The notes beneath the pieces were generated by a model. The model saw nothing but the letters and a program-made list of their open reading frames with translations. It was not told the DNA's origin and made no database searches. Source: Jeongeupia chitinilytica (lineage in GTDB: Bacteria > Pseudomonadota > Gammaproteobacteria > Burkholderiales > Chitinibacteraceae). Taken from it: a stretch of 64,000 nucleotides of DNA. The DNA is taken from contig NZ_BMYO01000008.1 in NCBI RefSeq assembly GCF_014652315.1, positions 1-64,000 on the forward strand, read 5' to 3'. The position numbers and the translations under genes are program-made. The first letter of the stretch is position 1, and every line of letters starts with the position of its first letter. Shown here piece after piece: positions 9,636 through 19,933 of the stretch.

Positions 9636-9650
9636 GGTACAATGCCTGGC

Positions 9651-10178
9651 ATGAAACTGCCAGGCAATTTTTTTCTGGTCGGCCTGATGGGCGCCGGCAA
9701 GACGACGGTGGGTCGCACCTTGGCGCGTGCGACCGACAAGACGTTTTACGACTCCGATCACGAGATCACTGCACGCAGCGGCGCGCGTATCCCGATGATC
9801 TTCGAGCTCGAAGGCGAGGAAGGCTTCCGCAAGCGCGAAGCGGCGATGATTGCCGAACTGAGTGCCTTGCAGGGCATCGTGCTTGCCACCGGTGGTGGCG
9901 CCGTGCTCAACCCGGACAATCGTGACTGCCTGCGCCGCAACGGTTTCGTCATCTATTTGCGTGCCAGCGTCGACGATCTGTTCGCGCGAACCTCGCACGA
10001 CAAAAACCGGCCACTGCTGCAGACCGAGAATCCGCGCCAGAAGTTGCAGGAACTGTTCGAAGTCCGCGATCCGATCTACCGCGAACTCGCCGACCTCGTC
10101 ATCGACACCAGCAGCCAGACCGTCCAATCGCTGACGCAGCGACTGCTGCGCGAACTGGAAAAAAAACTCAATGCGTAA
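9651..10178 (+). CDS. aroK: Shikimate kinase
   Basis: The enzyme phosphorylates shikimate in aromatic amino-acid synthesis. It has the P-loop GLMGAGKTTVGR near residue 10, a DSDHEI substrate motif, and GGGAVL near residue 82. Two ATG codons nine bases apart are possible. The downstream one (175 aa) is chosen because a TACAAT hexamer at 9638-9643 overlaps the first; if that is the -10 box, the mRNA would be nearly leaderless. No Shine-Dalgarno sequence is visible. It overlaps aroB by eight bases. Confidence 0.93.
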   Translation: MKLPGNFFLVGLMGAGKTTVGRTLARATDKTFYDSDHEITARSGARIPMIFELEGEEGFRKREAAMIAELSALQGIVLATGGGAVLNPDNRDCLRRNGFVIYLRASVDDLFARTSHDKNRPLLQTENPRQKLQELFEVRDPIYRELADLVIDTSSQTVQSLTQRLLRELEKKLNA

Positions 10179-11253
10179 CGTCCGCGTCGAACTCGATCAC
10201 GCCCCCTACGACATTCGCATCGGCCGCGCGTTGCTGGACAACGTGGCCGCCATTGTCGAACAGCTTCCGCAACAGCGCGTCGCGATTGTCAGCAACGAAA
10301 CGGTGGCGCCGCTCTACTTGCAGCCGTTGCAGGTCCTGTTTGAGGCAGCTGGTGTCCAGGTTCATACGATCGTGCTGCCCGACGGCGAGCGCTTCAAGAC
10401 CTGGGAAACGCTGAACCTCATTTTCGACGGCCTGCTGTCGGCGCGTTGCGAGCGCAAGACGACGCTGATCGCACTTGGTGGTGGCGTGATCGGTGACATG
10501 ACCGGCTTCGCTGCAGCGGTGTACCAGCGCGGTGTGCCCTTCATCCAGATCCCGACGACGCTGCTGGCGCAGGTCGATTCGTCGGTCGGCGGCAAGACAG
10601 CGATCAACCACCCGCTCGGCAAGAACATGATCGGTGCGTTTTACCAGCCGCGTCTGGTACTCGCCGATCTGGCGACGCTCGATACGCTGCCGGCACGCGA
10701 GTTCTCGGCCGGCATGGCCGAGGTGATCAAGTACGGGCTGATCGACGACCTGGCGTTCTTCGAGTGGCTTGAGGCCCATATCGACGCGGTCATGTCGCGC
10801 GATGTCGATGCCCTTGGCTACGTGGTCGAACGCTGCTGCCAGAACAAGGCGCGCATCGTCGCTGCCGACGAGCGGGAAAACGGCCAGCGTGCGCTGCTCA
10901 ATCTCGGTCACACCTTCGGGCATGCGATCGAAGCCGGGCTCGGCTACGGCGCCTGGCTGCACGGCGAGGCCGTGGCGGCCGGCATGGTGCTGGCGGCGCT
11001 GGCATCGCGCGAACTCGGCCAGATCAATGATGCCGAACTGGCACGGATCAAGGCACTGATCGCCAAGGCGGGGTTGCCGGTGGAGTCGCCCGCGCTCGGT
11101 GCGGAGCGCTATCTCGATCTGATGGCGCAGGACAAGAAGGTCGACGCCGGCAGGATCAAGTTCATCCTGCTGGAAAAGCTCGGTCAGTCCTACATCGGCG
11201 AGCTGCAGACCGAAACGATCCGGGCCGCGTTGAAAGCCGGTTGCGCGGCTTGA
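10171..11253 (+). CDS. aroB: 3-dehydroquinate synthase
   Basis: The 360-aa NAD- and metal-dependent enzyme makes dehydroquinate, the first ring of the shikimate pathway. It shows the nucleotide segment GGGVIGDMTGF near residue 105, PTTLLAQVDSSVGGKT near residue 128, and the metal-binding histidines in LGHTFGHAIE and GEAVAAGM. It is translationally linked to aroK by overlap. The aroK-aroB pair downstream of pilQ is conserved in beta- and gammaproteobacteria. Confidence 0.96.
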   Translation: MRNVRVELDHAPYDIRIGRALLDNVAAIVEQLPQQRVAIVSNETVAPLYLQPLQVLFEAAGVQVHTIVLPDGERFKTWETLNLIFDGLLSARCERKTTLIALGGGVIGDMTGFAAAVYQRGVPFIQIPTTLLAQVDSSVGGKTAINHPLGKNMIGAFYQPRLVLADLATLDTLPAREFSAGMAEVIKYGLIDDLAFFEWLEAHIDAVMSRDVDALGYVVERCCQNKARIVAADERENGQRALLNLGHTFGHAIEAGLGYGAWLHGEAVAAGMVLAALASRELGQINDAELARIKALIAKAGLPVESPALGAERYLDLMAQDKKVDAGRIKFILLEKLGQSYIGELQTETIRAALKAGCAA

Positions 11254-11275
11254 GAAAGCCGCGTTCTTTCGTGTA

Positions 11276-11301
11276 CAAACCCGCCCGATTCGGCGGGTTT
11301 G
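11276..11301. terminator. Bidirectional terminator between aroB and yihY
   Basis: CAAACCCGCC and GGCGGGTTTG form a perfect 10-bp stem with a six-base loop. It ends one base before the stop codon of the convergent yihY gene. Confidence 0.8.
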
Positions 11302-12519
11302 TCATTTCTGCCCGTCCAGCGAGGCAATGTAGTCGGCGAGCGTTGCCGTCAGCGGCTGGCGCAATGCGGTGACCGTCGGCTCCAGTCCGGCCTCGACCTC
11401 GGCGGTCAGCGGCGTGACCACCTGTTCGTAGATGTCGAGCAGGGTGATCCGCTCGATGGCGACCGCAATCAGCCATTCACCCTCGCGGGTCGCTTCGACC
11501 CAGTTGCGCAGCGACATCCTTTCCAGCAAGGCCTGTGTGGCGTCGAGGCCGAGCCCGACGCGCCGGCGCAAGGTATCGATGTGCAGCACCTCGCCGTTGC
11601 CGTGCGCCTGCGCGAGCGTCAGCAGGATGCGCACCGCCTGCTCGAAGCGCGTACCGTGGTGCCGGCCCCAGCGCCAGCCGTCGCCGTGCCAGTACGACAG
11701 CGAGGCCGACAGGACGGCGCCGCCGAGCACGATCACCCAGCACAGGTAGAGCCAGAGCAGGAAGATCGGAAAGGCCGCGAAGGCGCCGTACAACAGCTTG
11801 TACGCGCCGAACTGCTGGATGTAGAGGCCGAACAGTTTCTTCATCAACTCGAGCAGCACCGTCGTGACCGCTGCCGCCGTCAGCGCATGCGCGTGCGGCA
11901 CGTAGCAGTTCGGCACCGCCATGTAGAGCAGTGCCAGCGAGACGAAGGTCAGTGCGACCGGGGCAACGGCAAACAGCGAGGTCGCGCCCAGCCCGTGCGA
12001 AATCCACGAAGTCAGCGACAGGCTGATGCCGAGCACCAGCGGCCCCAGCGTCAGCGCGGCCCAGTAGATCAGCGTGCGCGACAGCAGCCGGCGCGGCTTT
12101 TGCACGCCCCAGATCTGGTTCAGCGTCTTCTCGATCGTGAACACCAGCAGCAACGCGGTGATGGCCAGCGCGACCATGCCCAGTGCGGTCAGCTTCTCGG
12201 CATTGTCGGAAAACTGGCGCATATAGGTGCCGACGACACGGCCGCCGGTGTCGGGGACCAGATTCGACAGGATGAAGGCGCGGAAGCGGCCGCTGTAGGC
12301 GCTGAACATCGGGAAGGCCGAGAACAGCGTCAGCGCGATGGTGAACAGCGGCACGATCGCCAGCATCGTCGTATACGCGAGGCTGCCGGCGGTCTGCATG
12401 CACCGGTCGGCGACAAGGCGCTGGGCCACGAAGCGGGCAAAGCCCGAAAGCCGTCGCCAGTCGGTCAGTTCGTTCAGGCGCGGAAAAGGTCGGCGCATCG
12501 GTCGGAGTCGGGGTTTCAA
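11302..12519 (-). CDS. yihY: YihY/BrkB-family inner-membrane protein
   Basis: The 405-aa protein has the six-helix YihY domain over roughly residues 30-290, including VADRCMQTAGSLAYTTMLAIVPL near the start and a helix pair around WLYLCWVIVLGGAVLSAS. The C-terminal 110 residues are soluble and resemble a winged-helix-like tail common in betaproteobacterial members. Older annotation as ribonuclease BN is not correct for this family, and its function is not established. It converges on aroB. Confidence 0.85.
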   Translation of the reverse strand: MKPRLRPMRRPFPRLNELTDWRRLSGFARFVAQRLVADRCMQTAGSLAYTTMLAIVPLFTIALTLFSAFPMFSAYSGRFRAFILSNLVPDTGGRVVGTYMRQFSDNAEKLTALGMVALAITALLLVFTIEKTLNQIWGVQKPRRLLSRTLIYWAALTLGPLVLGISLSLTSWISHGLGATSLFAVAPVALTFVSLALLYMAVPNCYVPHAHALTAAAVTTVLLELMKKLFGLYIQQFGAYKLLYGAFAAFPIFLLWLYLCWVIVLGGAVLSASLSYWHGDGWRWGRHHGTRFEQAVRILLTLAQAHGNGEVLHIDTLRRRVGLGLDATQALLERMSLRNWVEATREGEWLIAVAIERITLLDIYEQVVTPLTAEVEAGLEPTVTALRQPLTATLADYIASLDGQK

Positions 12520-12525
12520 TCGTTT

Positions 12526-12531
12526 TATAAT
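12526..12531 (+). promoter_or_regulatory. -10 box of the wrbA promoter
   Basis: A perfect TATAAT hexamer lies 27 bp before the wrbA start. No convincing -35 box is present. Confidence 0.5.
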
Positions 12532-12557
12532 ACCGCACCCCTCAATCCGGAGCCGCC

Positions 12558-13157
12558 ATGCGCGACGTTCTCGTCCTCTATTACTCGACCCATGGCGCGA
12601 CGCGCCAGCTGGCGCAGCTGATCGCGCGCGGCATCGAATCCGTGCCCGGCGTGCAGGCGCGCCTGCGTACGGTGCCGCGGGTTTCGGCGGTCTGCGAAGC
12701 GGTCGAGGCGGCGATTCCGGACAGCGGTGCGCCGTACGTCGAACTCAGGGACCTGGACGAATGCATCGGGCTCGCGCTCGGCAGCCCGACGCGCTTCGGC
12801 AACATGGCGGCACCGCTCAAGTACTTCCTCGACGGTACGATCAGCGACTGGCTCGGTGGCACGCTGGCCGGCAAGCCGGCGAGCGTGTTCACCAGCACCG
12901 GCTCGATGCACGGCGGCAACGAGTCGACGCTGCTGTCGATGATGCTGCCATTGCTGCATCACGGCATGCTCATCGTCGGCCTGCCGTACAGCGAACCCGT
13001 CCTTTCGACGACAACGTCGGGCGGCACGCCGTACGGTGCCAGCCATGTTGCCGGACCGGAGAGCCGCGCTCCGATCTCGGAGGCGGAAAAACTGCTGGCC
13101 ATCGCGCAGGGCAAACGCCTTGCCGAAGTGGCCCTGAAGCTGGCGGGTGCGCAATGA
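12558..13157 (+). CDS. wrbA: NAD(P)H:quinone oxidoreductase, WrbA type
   Basis: The 199-aa flavodoxin-fold enzyme reduces quinones to hydroquinones with bound FMN. The FMN phosphate loop is YYSTHGATRQLA near residue 7, and the isoalloxazine contacts are in LGSPTRFGNM and the STGSMHGGNE loop near residue 115. Length is normal for the family. The stop codon overlaps the start of the DUF2069 gene (ATGA), a pairing often seen in betaproteobacteria. Confidence 0.93.
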   Translation: MRDVLVLYYSTHGATRQLAQLIARGIESVPGVQARLRTVPRVSAVCEAVEAAIPDSGAPYVELRDLDECIGLALGSPTRFGNMAAPLKYFLDGTISDWLGGTLAGKPASVFTSTGSMHGGNESTLLSMMLPLLHHGMLIVGLPYSEPVLSTTTSGGTPYGASHVAGPESRAPISEAEKLLAIAQGKRLAEVALKLAGAQ

Positions 13158-13531
13158 ACCTTGATCTTGCACGCTGGCGCCGCCGTGCCGAATGGGCGGC
13201 GATCACGGGACTGGCCGCGCTGATTGCGCTGTGCCTGGCCTGGGAGCTGTGGCTGGCGCCGCTGCGCGCCGGCGGATCGTTGCTGGCGTTCAAGGCCGTG
13301 CTGCTGCTGGCACCGCTGCCGGGGCTGCTCAAGGGCCGGCGCTATACCTATCAATGGTGCAGCATGTTCATCCTGCCGTGGTTCGTCGAAGGCGTCATGC
13401 GCGCTTGGTCGGATTCGGGGCTGTCGCAGGTGCTCGCCGGCGTGGAAATCGTGCTGTCGGTCTGGGTGTTTGCCGCCGTGGTGTGTTACTCCTACTGGAG
13501 TCGTCCGTCGCTGAATCGGCCCGCAGGCTAG
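13154..13531 (+). CDS. DUF2069 small inner-membrane protein
   Basis: This 125-aa protein has about four hydrophobic segments, with charged tips and the family-typical stretch GRRYTYQWCSMFILPWFVEG in the middle. The start is the ATG that overlaps the wrbA stop. Function is unknown. Co-translation with WrbA suggests a role linked to quinone or membrane redox state, but this is inference from position only. Confidence 0.8.
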   Translation: MNLDLARWRRRAEWAAITGLAALIALCLAWELWLAPLRAGGSLLAFKAVLLLAPLPGLLKGRRYTYQWCSMFILPWFVEGVMRAWSDSGLSQVLAGVEIVLSVWVFAAVVCYSYWSRPSLNRPAG

Positions 13532-13677
13532 GCCCGTCGCCAGAGCCGGCTTCGGCCGAATGCTTACGTTGCATTGGGTATTTTGCTTTCGGCTTCCGTG
13601 TTTTTATCGACAAGCCCGTCGGCCTTGTGCGATACATGTGCGTACTGCGTACACCGCATCCACCCGGAGGAGCCGCC

Positions 13678-14493
13678 ATGAGCAAAAAGAACAAGGAAGT
13701 CCGCAGTCCCGCTGCGCCCGTCGACGCACTCGGCAACAAGGCCTACACCAAGGAACTCAAGCATCTGCACGGCGAGCTGGTGAAGCTGCAGCAGTGGGTT
13801 GTCGCCAAGGGACTCAAGGTTTGCATCGTCTTCGAGGGCCGGGACGGTGCCGGCAAGGGCGGGACCATCAAGGCGCTCACCGAGCGCGTCAGTCCGCGCA
13901 TCTTCCGTGTCGTGGCACTGCCGGCGCCGACCGAGCGCGAGAAAAGCCAGATGTATTTCCAGCGCTACATGCAGCATCTGCCGGCGGCCGGCGAAATCGT
14001 CATCTTTGACCGCAGCTGGTACAACCGCGCCGGTGTCGAACGCGTGATGGGCTTCTGCAGTACCGAGCAGGTCGAGAAGTTCCTCGAGTCGACGCCGCTG
14101 GCCGAACGCGCGATCGTCGAATCCGGCATCATCCTGCTCAAGTACTGGCTCGAAGTCAGCCCGGAGGAGCAGGAGCGGCGACTGCGCGACCGCATCGACG
14201 ATCCGCGCAAGATCTGGAAACTGTCGCCGATGGACGTGAAGTCCTACGACCGCTGGGATGACTACACGCAGGCGCGCGACGACATGTTTGCCGCTACCGA
14301 TACCTCGTGGGCGCCGTGGTTTGTCGCGCGCTCCGAGGACAAGAAGCGGGTGCGGCTCAACGTGATCCGCCACATTCTCGATCATGTGCCGTACGAGACG
14401 CTGCCGCGCGACGAGGTGAAGCTGCCCAAGCGCAAGGTCAAAACGCGCGACAGCAGCAACTATCCGTTCCGCTTCGTCGCCGAACCGTTCTGA
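13678..14493 (+). CDS. ppk2: Polyphosphate kinase 2 (PPK2)
   Basis: The 271-aa protein belongs to the P-loop PPK2 family, which transfers phosphate between polyphosphate and nucleoside diphosphates. Walker A is EGRDGAGKGG near residue 59, and the lid and Walker B motifs are visible in FDRSWYNRAGVERVMGF near residue 118 and RKIWKLSPMD. The ATG used has a GGAGGA site eight bases upstream; the open frame continues far upstream only as noise. It appears to be a single-gene transcript ending at a strong terminator. Confidence 0.93.
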   Translation: MSKKNKEVRSPAAPVDALGNKAYTKELKHLHGELVKLQQWVVAKGLKVCIVFEGRDGAGKGGTIKALTERVSPRIFRVVALPAPTEREKSQMYFQRYMQHLPAAGEIVIFDRSWYNRAGVERVMGFCSTEQVEKFLESTPLAERAIVESGIILLKYWLEVSPEEQERRLRDRIDDPRKIWKLSPMDVKSYDRWDDYTQARDDMFAATDTSWAPWFVARSEDKKRVRLNVIRHILDHVPYETLPRDEVKLPKRKVKTRDSSNYPFRFVAEPF

Positions 14494-14508
14494 GCGGCGG
14501 ACAAAACA

Positions 14509-14546
14509 AAACCCGGTCGACGTGGCCTGCGTCGATCGGGTTTTTT
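14509..14546 (+). terminator. Terminator of ppk2
   Basis: A 14-bp stem with one G-U pair (AAACCCGGTCGACG and its partner) is followed by six T in total. Confidence 0.88.
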
Positions 14547-14726
14547 ACTGCTGCCGCCGGTCCCTCGTCCGCCCCGTCCGCGGTTCGCGAAAGAGTGCGC
14601 TGGCTCGTGGTGCGTGGGTTGCACCACACGGTTCACGTTCTCGTGGAACGCCCGTCTCGGTGGTTTACTGCCTGAATTGCGTTACCGGAACCGCAGTGCG
14701 CCACGCCCGGCGCGTTGCGGTGCGAT

Positions 14727-16526
<1,800 letters not shown>

Positions 16527-16552
16527 GCTGTTCTCCTCAGGGTTGAGCTGCC

Positions 16553-16581
16553 AAGTTACGACTGTTTGGACGTTGTGTCAA
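16553..16581 (-). promoter_or_regulatory. sigma-70 promoter of leuA
   Basis: Read on the minus strand, TTGACA and TAACTT are separated by 17 bp, and transcription would start about 20 bases before the GTG. The -35 box is overlapped by one copy of a 12-bp direct repeat (16568-16579) that may be an operator. Confidence 0.65.
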
Positions 16582-16654
16582 AGATTTTTCGACGATCAGA
16601 CAAAGAAAAAGCGCCCCTCAGGGCGCTTTTGGTGTTGTTGTCGGACGTTGTGTC
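16568..16654. repeat. Pair of GGACGTTGTGTC direct repeats flanking the leuA promoter
   Basis: The 12-mer occurs at 16568-16579, over the leuA -35 box, and again at 16643-16654, next to the pssA stop. The second copy is a full palindrome, CGGAC-N5-GTCCG; the first keeps the dyad except for one outer position. They look like repressor sites. Confidence 0.5.
16607..16630 (-). terminator. Terminator of pssA upstream of leuA
   Basis: AAAAGCGCCC and GGGCGCTTTT form a 10-bp stem with a four-base loop. On the minus strand it is followed by a T-rich run. It separates pssA from the leuA promoter. Confidence 0.85.
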
Positions 16655-16657
16655 CGA

Positions 16658-17422
16658 TTACTGTGGCGGGTGCAGCTTGTTCCGGCGCAGCAACTGCCAC
16701 AGCCAGTACAGGTAGCCGGAGACGCCGTAGCCGACGAAAAACAGGAACAGCGCCAGCGCCGGCTTGGCGGCGAGCACGATCAGCACCAGGACCATGATCA
16801 GCATCGCGTAGAAGGGCACGGTCTTGCGGACGTTGAACTCCTTGAAGCTCCAGAACCGCACGTTGACGACCATCGACAGGCCGGCGAGCAGCGTGAACGC
16901 CATCGCGACGAAGGGCAGCAGGTGGGTCAGCGGTTCGATTTCCTCGGAGAATTCGTGCACGTTCCACACCAGCCCGGCAACGATGCCGGCGGCGGCCGGA
17001 CTGGCAAGGCCCTGGAACCAGCGCTTGTCGACCACGCCGATGTTGACGTTGAAGCGCGCCAGCCGCAGCGCCGCGCAGGCGCAGTAGACGAAGGCGATGA
17101 TCCAGCCGGTCTTGCCGTAGTCCTTGAGCATCCACTCGTACGCGACCAGCGCCGGTGCGACGCCGAAACTGACCATGTCCGAGAGGCTGTCGAGCTGGGC
17201 GCCGAATTCCGACTGGGTATGCGTCAGCCGGGCGACGCGGCCGTCGAGACCGTCGAGGATCATCGCGACGAAGATGGCCACCGCAGCGTGTTCGAAGCGG
17301 TTGTTCATCGCCTGGACGATGGCGTAGAAACCGGCGAACAGGGCGCCCAGCGTGAACAGGTTGGGCAGCAGGTAAATGCTCTGGCGGCGCAGGTTCATCG
17401 GACTTTTGGTATTCGGGGTCAT
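16658..17422 (-). CDS. pssA: CDP-diacylglycerol-serine O-phosphatidyltransferase
   Basis: The 254-aa integral membrane enzyme makes phosphatidylserine. The CDP-alcohol transferase signature is complete: DGLDGRVARLTHTQSEFG followed by a QLDSLSD segment near residue 65. About seven hydrophobic segments are present. The start (MTPNTKSP) has an AGAGGA site; the frame is open for 15 more codons upstream without support. It is divergent from psd, which decarboxylates its product, so the two genes cover phosphatidylethanolamine synthesis. Confidence 0.94.
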   Translation of the reverse strand: MTPNTKSPMNLRRQSIYLLPNLFTLGALFAGFYAIVQAMNNRFEHAAVAIFVAMILDGLDGRVARLTHTQSEFGAQLDSLSDMVSFGVAPALVAYEWMLKDYGKTGWIIAFVYCACAALRLARFNVNIGVVDKRWFQGLASPAAAGIVAGLVWNVHEFSEEIEPLTHLLPFVAMAFTLLAGLSMVVNVRFWSFKEFNVRKTVPFYAMLIMVLVLIVLAAKPALALFLFFVGYGVSGYLYWLWQLLRRNKLHPPQ

Positions 17423-17584
17423 TGTGTCCTCTGGTTGTCGCGGCGTGGTCCGCCGCGGATATGGCATGACGCAGAGTTTAATACGGTACGCCCCGGTCCG
17501 GGGAGCGCGCTGCTGCCGTGCGGCACTGCGGGTGCCGCGACTCTTGCGCTACAATTGCCGGTTTGACGAAATCCGGAGCGCTGC

Positions 17585-18433
17585 GTGCCCGAACGCCTGA
17601 AAGTCCTGCTGCAGTACGCCTTGCCCAAACTGGCGCTGACCGTGTTCGCCGGCTGGGTTGCTACACCGGCGCGCGGCAAGGTGACGACGTGGATCATCCG
17701 CCGTTTCGTCGCCAAGTACGGCGTGAACATGCACGAAGCCGCCGAACCGGACATCGCCCGTTACGCCAGCTTCAACGACTTCTTTACCCGTGCGCTCAAG
17801 CCGGGTGTCCGGCCGCTGGCGGCGTCGCCGCTGGTGTGTCCGGTCGACGGCGCCATCTCCCAGTTTGGCCCGATCGCGCAGGACCAGATCTTCCAGGCCA
17901 AAGGCCACGGCTATTCGACCACCGCACTCGTCGGCGGTGACACGGCGCTGGCCAGCCGTTTCGACAACGGCAGCTTCGCGACGATCTACCTGAGCCCGAA
18001 GGACTACCACCGCATCCACATGCCGTGCGATGGCCGTCTGCTGCAGATGGTCTACGTGCCGGGCGAGCTGTTCTCGGTCAATCCGGCCACCGCGCGCCAC
18101 GTGCCGGGGCTGTTTGCCCGCAACGAACGGGTGGTGTGCGAGTTCGAGGGCGAACACGGTCGCTTCGTCCTGGTGCTGGTCGGCGCGACCATCGTCGGCA
18201 GCATGGCCACCGTCTGGCACGGCCTCGTCAACCCGCCGCGCGACAAGGCGGTACGTCGCTGGGACTATCACGACCAGCAGATCTCGCTCAGGCGTGGCGA
18301 GGAAATGGGCCGCTTCCTGCTCGGCTCGACCGTCGTCCTGCTGTTCCCGCAGCCGGGCCTGCAATTTGCCGACGGCTGGTCACCGGCCGCACCGGTGCGG
18401 CTCGGCGAGGCGATGGCCGACTACCGCGACTGA
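17585..18433 (+). CDS. psd: Phosphatidylserine decarboxylase
   Basis: The 282-aa proenzyme is cut at its LGST motif (RFLLGSTVVLLF, near residue 243) to give the alpha chain with a pyruvoyl group and the larger beta chain. The catalytic region DYHRIHMPCDG is near residue 140. The GTG start has GGAG seven bases upstream. A TACAAT box at 17550-17555 is the likely -10 element. It is divergent from pssA, which supplies the substrate. Confidence 0.95.
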   Translation: MPERLKVLLQYALPKLALTVFAGWVATPARGKVTTWIIRRFVAKYGVNMHEAAEPDIARYASFNDFFTRALKPGVRPLAASPLVCPVDGAISQFGPIAQDQIFQAKGHGYSTTALVGGDTALASRFDNGSFATIYLSPKDYHRIHMPCDGRLLQMVYVPGELFSVNPATARHVPGLFARNERVVCEFEGEHGRFVLVLVGATIVGSMATVWHGLVNPPRDKAVRRWDYHDQQISLRRGEEMGRFLLGSTVVLLFPQPGLQFADGWSPAAPVRLGEAMADYRD

Positions 18434-18443
18434 CTGCATCACC

Positions 18444-18470
18444 GCACCGGTCCGCCATCAGGACCGGTGC
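18444..18470 (+). terminator. Hairpin after psd, possible weak terminator
   Basis: GCACCGGTCC and GGACCGGTGC make a perfect 10-bp stem around seven bases. No T run follows, so it may only slow polymerase or protect the mRNA end. Confidence 0.45.
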
Positions 18471-18484
18471 CTTGCCCGTCCTGC

Positions 18485-18499
18485 GCTCAGTTCTGAGAC
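18485..18499 (+). promoter_or_regulatory. Locus A activator site 1 (distal)
   Basis: The dyad CTCAG-TT-CTGAG sits 223 bp upstream of the -24 box. Read on the other strand it gives GTCTCA-N4-TGA, the consensus shared by four sites in locus A. Confidence 0.55.
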
Positions 18500-18631
18500 G
18501 CTTTTGACGGTTCCGCCGCTTCGGTGGAACCCGCTGACCCGCATTCCTGTTCGTTTTTCCGCATGCGTATCCGCCCACGGACGGTGGCGGACCGGCGACG
18601 CCGCCATTCCGGAAGCAACACCGGGAAATCT

Positions 18632-18647
18632 GTCTCATCGCTGATGC
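18632..18647 (+). promoter_or_regulatory. Locus A activator site 2 (proximal)
   Basis: GTCTCA-TCGC-TGA lies about 75 bp upstream of the -24 box and exactly 148 bp from site 1. The same separation occurs at the second locus A promoter. Confidence 0.55.
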
Positions 18648-18713
18648 ATTTCAGGTTTCCGGTCTCCTGCGTGATTTTGCATTTCCCTTGAAAATCATAT
18701 GGATAGATCGATC

Positions 18714-18729
18714 TGGCACACAGCCTGCA
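18714..18729 (+). promoter_or_regulatory. sigma-54 promoter of locus A operon 1
   Basis: TGGCACACAGCCTGCA keeps the GG (-24) and GC (-12) dinucleotides at the required ten-base spacing. The ATG of the first gene is 35 bp downstream of the box. Confidence 0.8.
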
Positions 18730-18763
18730 TTCCATCCGGCATGCGAATGTGCCGGAGTCGATC

Positions 18764-19216
18764 ATGTTTCTTCCTCCTCTCGGGACCTTGTTGCGCCGTT
18801 CCGCTCTGGTGCTGGCACTGGCTGGCGGCAGCGTCCAGCCGGTCATGGCGGAAGACGGCACCATTCTGGTTCAACGCCATGTGGCACCGCGCACGGCTTT
18901 TCGTGCTGACAGTCCCAAATCACCGAAAGTGATCGAAGTGCAGGTGTCGCCGGCGGCCACGGTCACGGCCCAGACGCAATCCATCGTCGGCATGGGCAGT
19001 AGCGACGACGCGCTGCTGGGCGACATGCGTGCCGGCCAGATGCCAACGCAGGCCGGCGGCGCCACCGCGATGGCCGCAGGACAGAGCGCTGTCGCACTTG
19101 GCAACGCCGCCGGCGCCGCGCCGAGCGGAGCCGGGCGTTCTACCGGCAGTGGCGGCTTCGTGGGCGGGATCGGCAACACGGTGGTGAACGCCATGTCGCC
19201 GATTCTGGCCCGCTGA
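18764..19216 (+). CDS. Secreted protein of the Fap-like locus A (first gene)
   Basis: The product is 150 aa with a signal peptide (about residues 1-28, ending QPVMA). The mature part is low-complexity, rich in Ala, Gly, Thr and Ser, without cysteine, and ends GGIGNTVVNAMSPILAR. I do not recognise a family; its position matches fapA of Pseudomonas, but similarity is not evident. The start was chosen at an ATG with GGAG seven bases upstream, placing the start codon about 23 bases from the predicted sigma-54 transcription start. Confidence 0.7.
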   Translation: MFLPPLGTLLRRSALVLALAGGSVQPVMAEDGTILVQRHVAPRTAFRADSPKSPKVIEVQVSPAATVTAQTQSIVGMGSSDDALLGDMRAGQMPTQAGGATAMAAGQSAVALGNAAGAAPSGAGRSTGSGGFVGGIGNTVVNAMSPILAR

Positions 19217-19243
19217 TGCGTGGGCAGCACAAGGAGAACCGCG

Positions 19244-19864
19244 ATGAACCGGATGCCGAGTATTCCGTTGCTGCTTGCCTGCACCGCACTGGGGGTGTCG
19301 GCAGCGGCCCACGCAGTGGATACCGCCTTGATCAGCGATAGCGGCATCGGTGCACAGGGCGTGCTGTCGGTGAACGTGAGTGCCGGGGAGTACAACCAGG
19401 CAGCCAACCTGCGGGCGATTGCGGTCAATCCCGACGGCACGGCCGTCGCGGTGGTCAAGGGCGGGGCGGTGCAGGGGACGGTAGAAAAGCCCGCGATCGG
19501 CAGCGTTCAGACGGCGCACATCGGCGGTGCGGCCTTTGCGGGATTCAACGGCGTGCTCGGTGTCAACCAGCAGGCCGGCCGGGGCAACGTCAGTGCCAAC
19601 CTGCTCGGTGTGGCCATGGGGGCAAAGACCGGCGTGGCCACCTCGTTCGAGGTTTCGCACGCCGACGACAGTCTGCTGGCGGGCAACGCAGCCAATCCCC
19701 TGCAGCAGGTGCTGGGCGAGGCGACGTCGGTACAGCAGGTCGGAATCGACTCCGGCGCTTTTCTGGGCGCCTCGGGGGTGGTGCAGATCAACCAGGTGGC
19801 AGGGAACGGCAACGTGACAAGCAACGCGCTTGCGGTGCAGTTCTCGCATCCGCCCGGTTTATAA
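19244..19864 (+). CDS. Fap-like secreted repeat protein (FapB/FapE type)
   Basis: The 206-aa protein has a signal peptide ending AAAHA. The mature chain carries three copies of an imperfect motif of the form GV-x2-[VI]N-x2-AG-x2-N-x3-N: GVLSVNVSAGEYNQAANL, GVLGVNQQAGRGNVSANL and GVVQINQVAGNGNVTSNA. This is the Asn/Gln repeat style of Fap amyloid proteins. It could be a nucleator or minor subunit, by analogy with FapB. An AAGGAG site precedes the ATG. It lies in the same operon as its neighbours on either side. Confidence 0.68.
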   Translation: MNRMPSIPLLLACTALGVSAAAHAVDTALISDSGIGAQGVLSVNVSAGEYNQAANLRAIAVNPDGTAVAVVKGGAVQGTVEKPAIGSVQTAHIGGAAFAGFNGVLGVNQQAGRGNVSANLLGVAMGAKTGVATSFEVSHADDSLLAGNAANPLQQVLGEATSVQQVGIDSGAFLGASGVVQINQVAGNGNVTSNALAVQFSHPPGL

Positions 19865-19933
19865 AAAGGCCTGCAAACAGGTCATCGGGTTGTATCCGGG
19901 AAGTACTTTTATCAAGTATTGAGGAGCAGCAAA

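Noticed and set aside
14547..14726. Small gene or hairpin terminator between ppk2 and leuA
   Set aside because: A 7-bp GTGGTGC/GCACCAC stem is present but without T run, and the small open frames have no ribosome-binding site.
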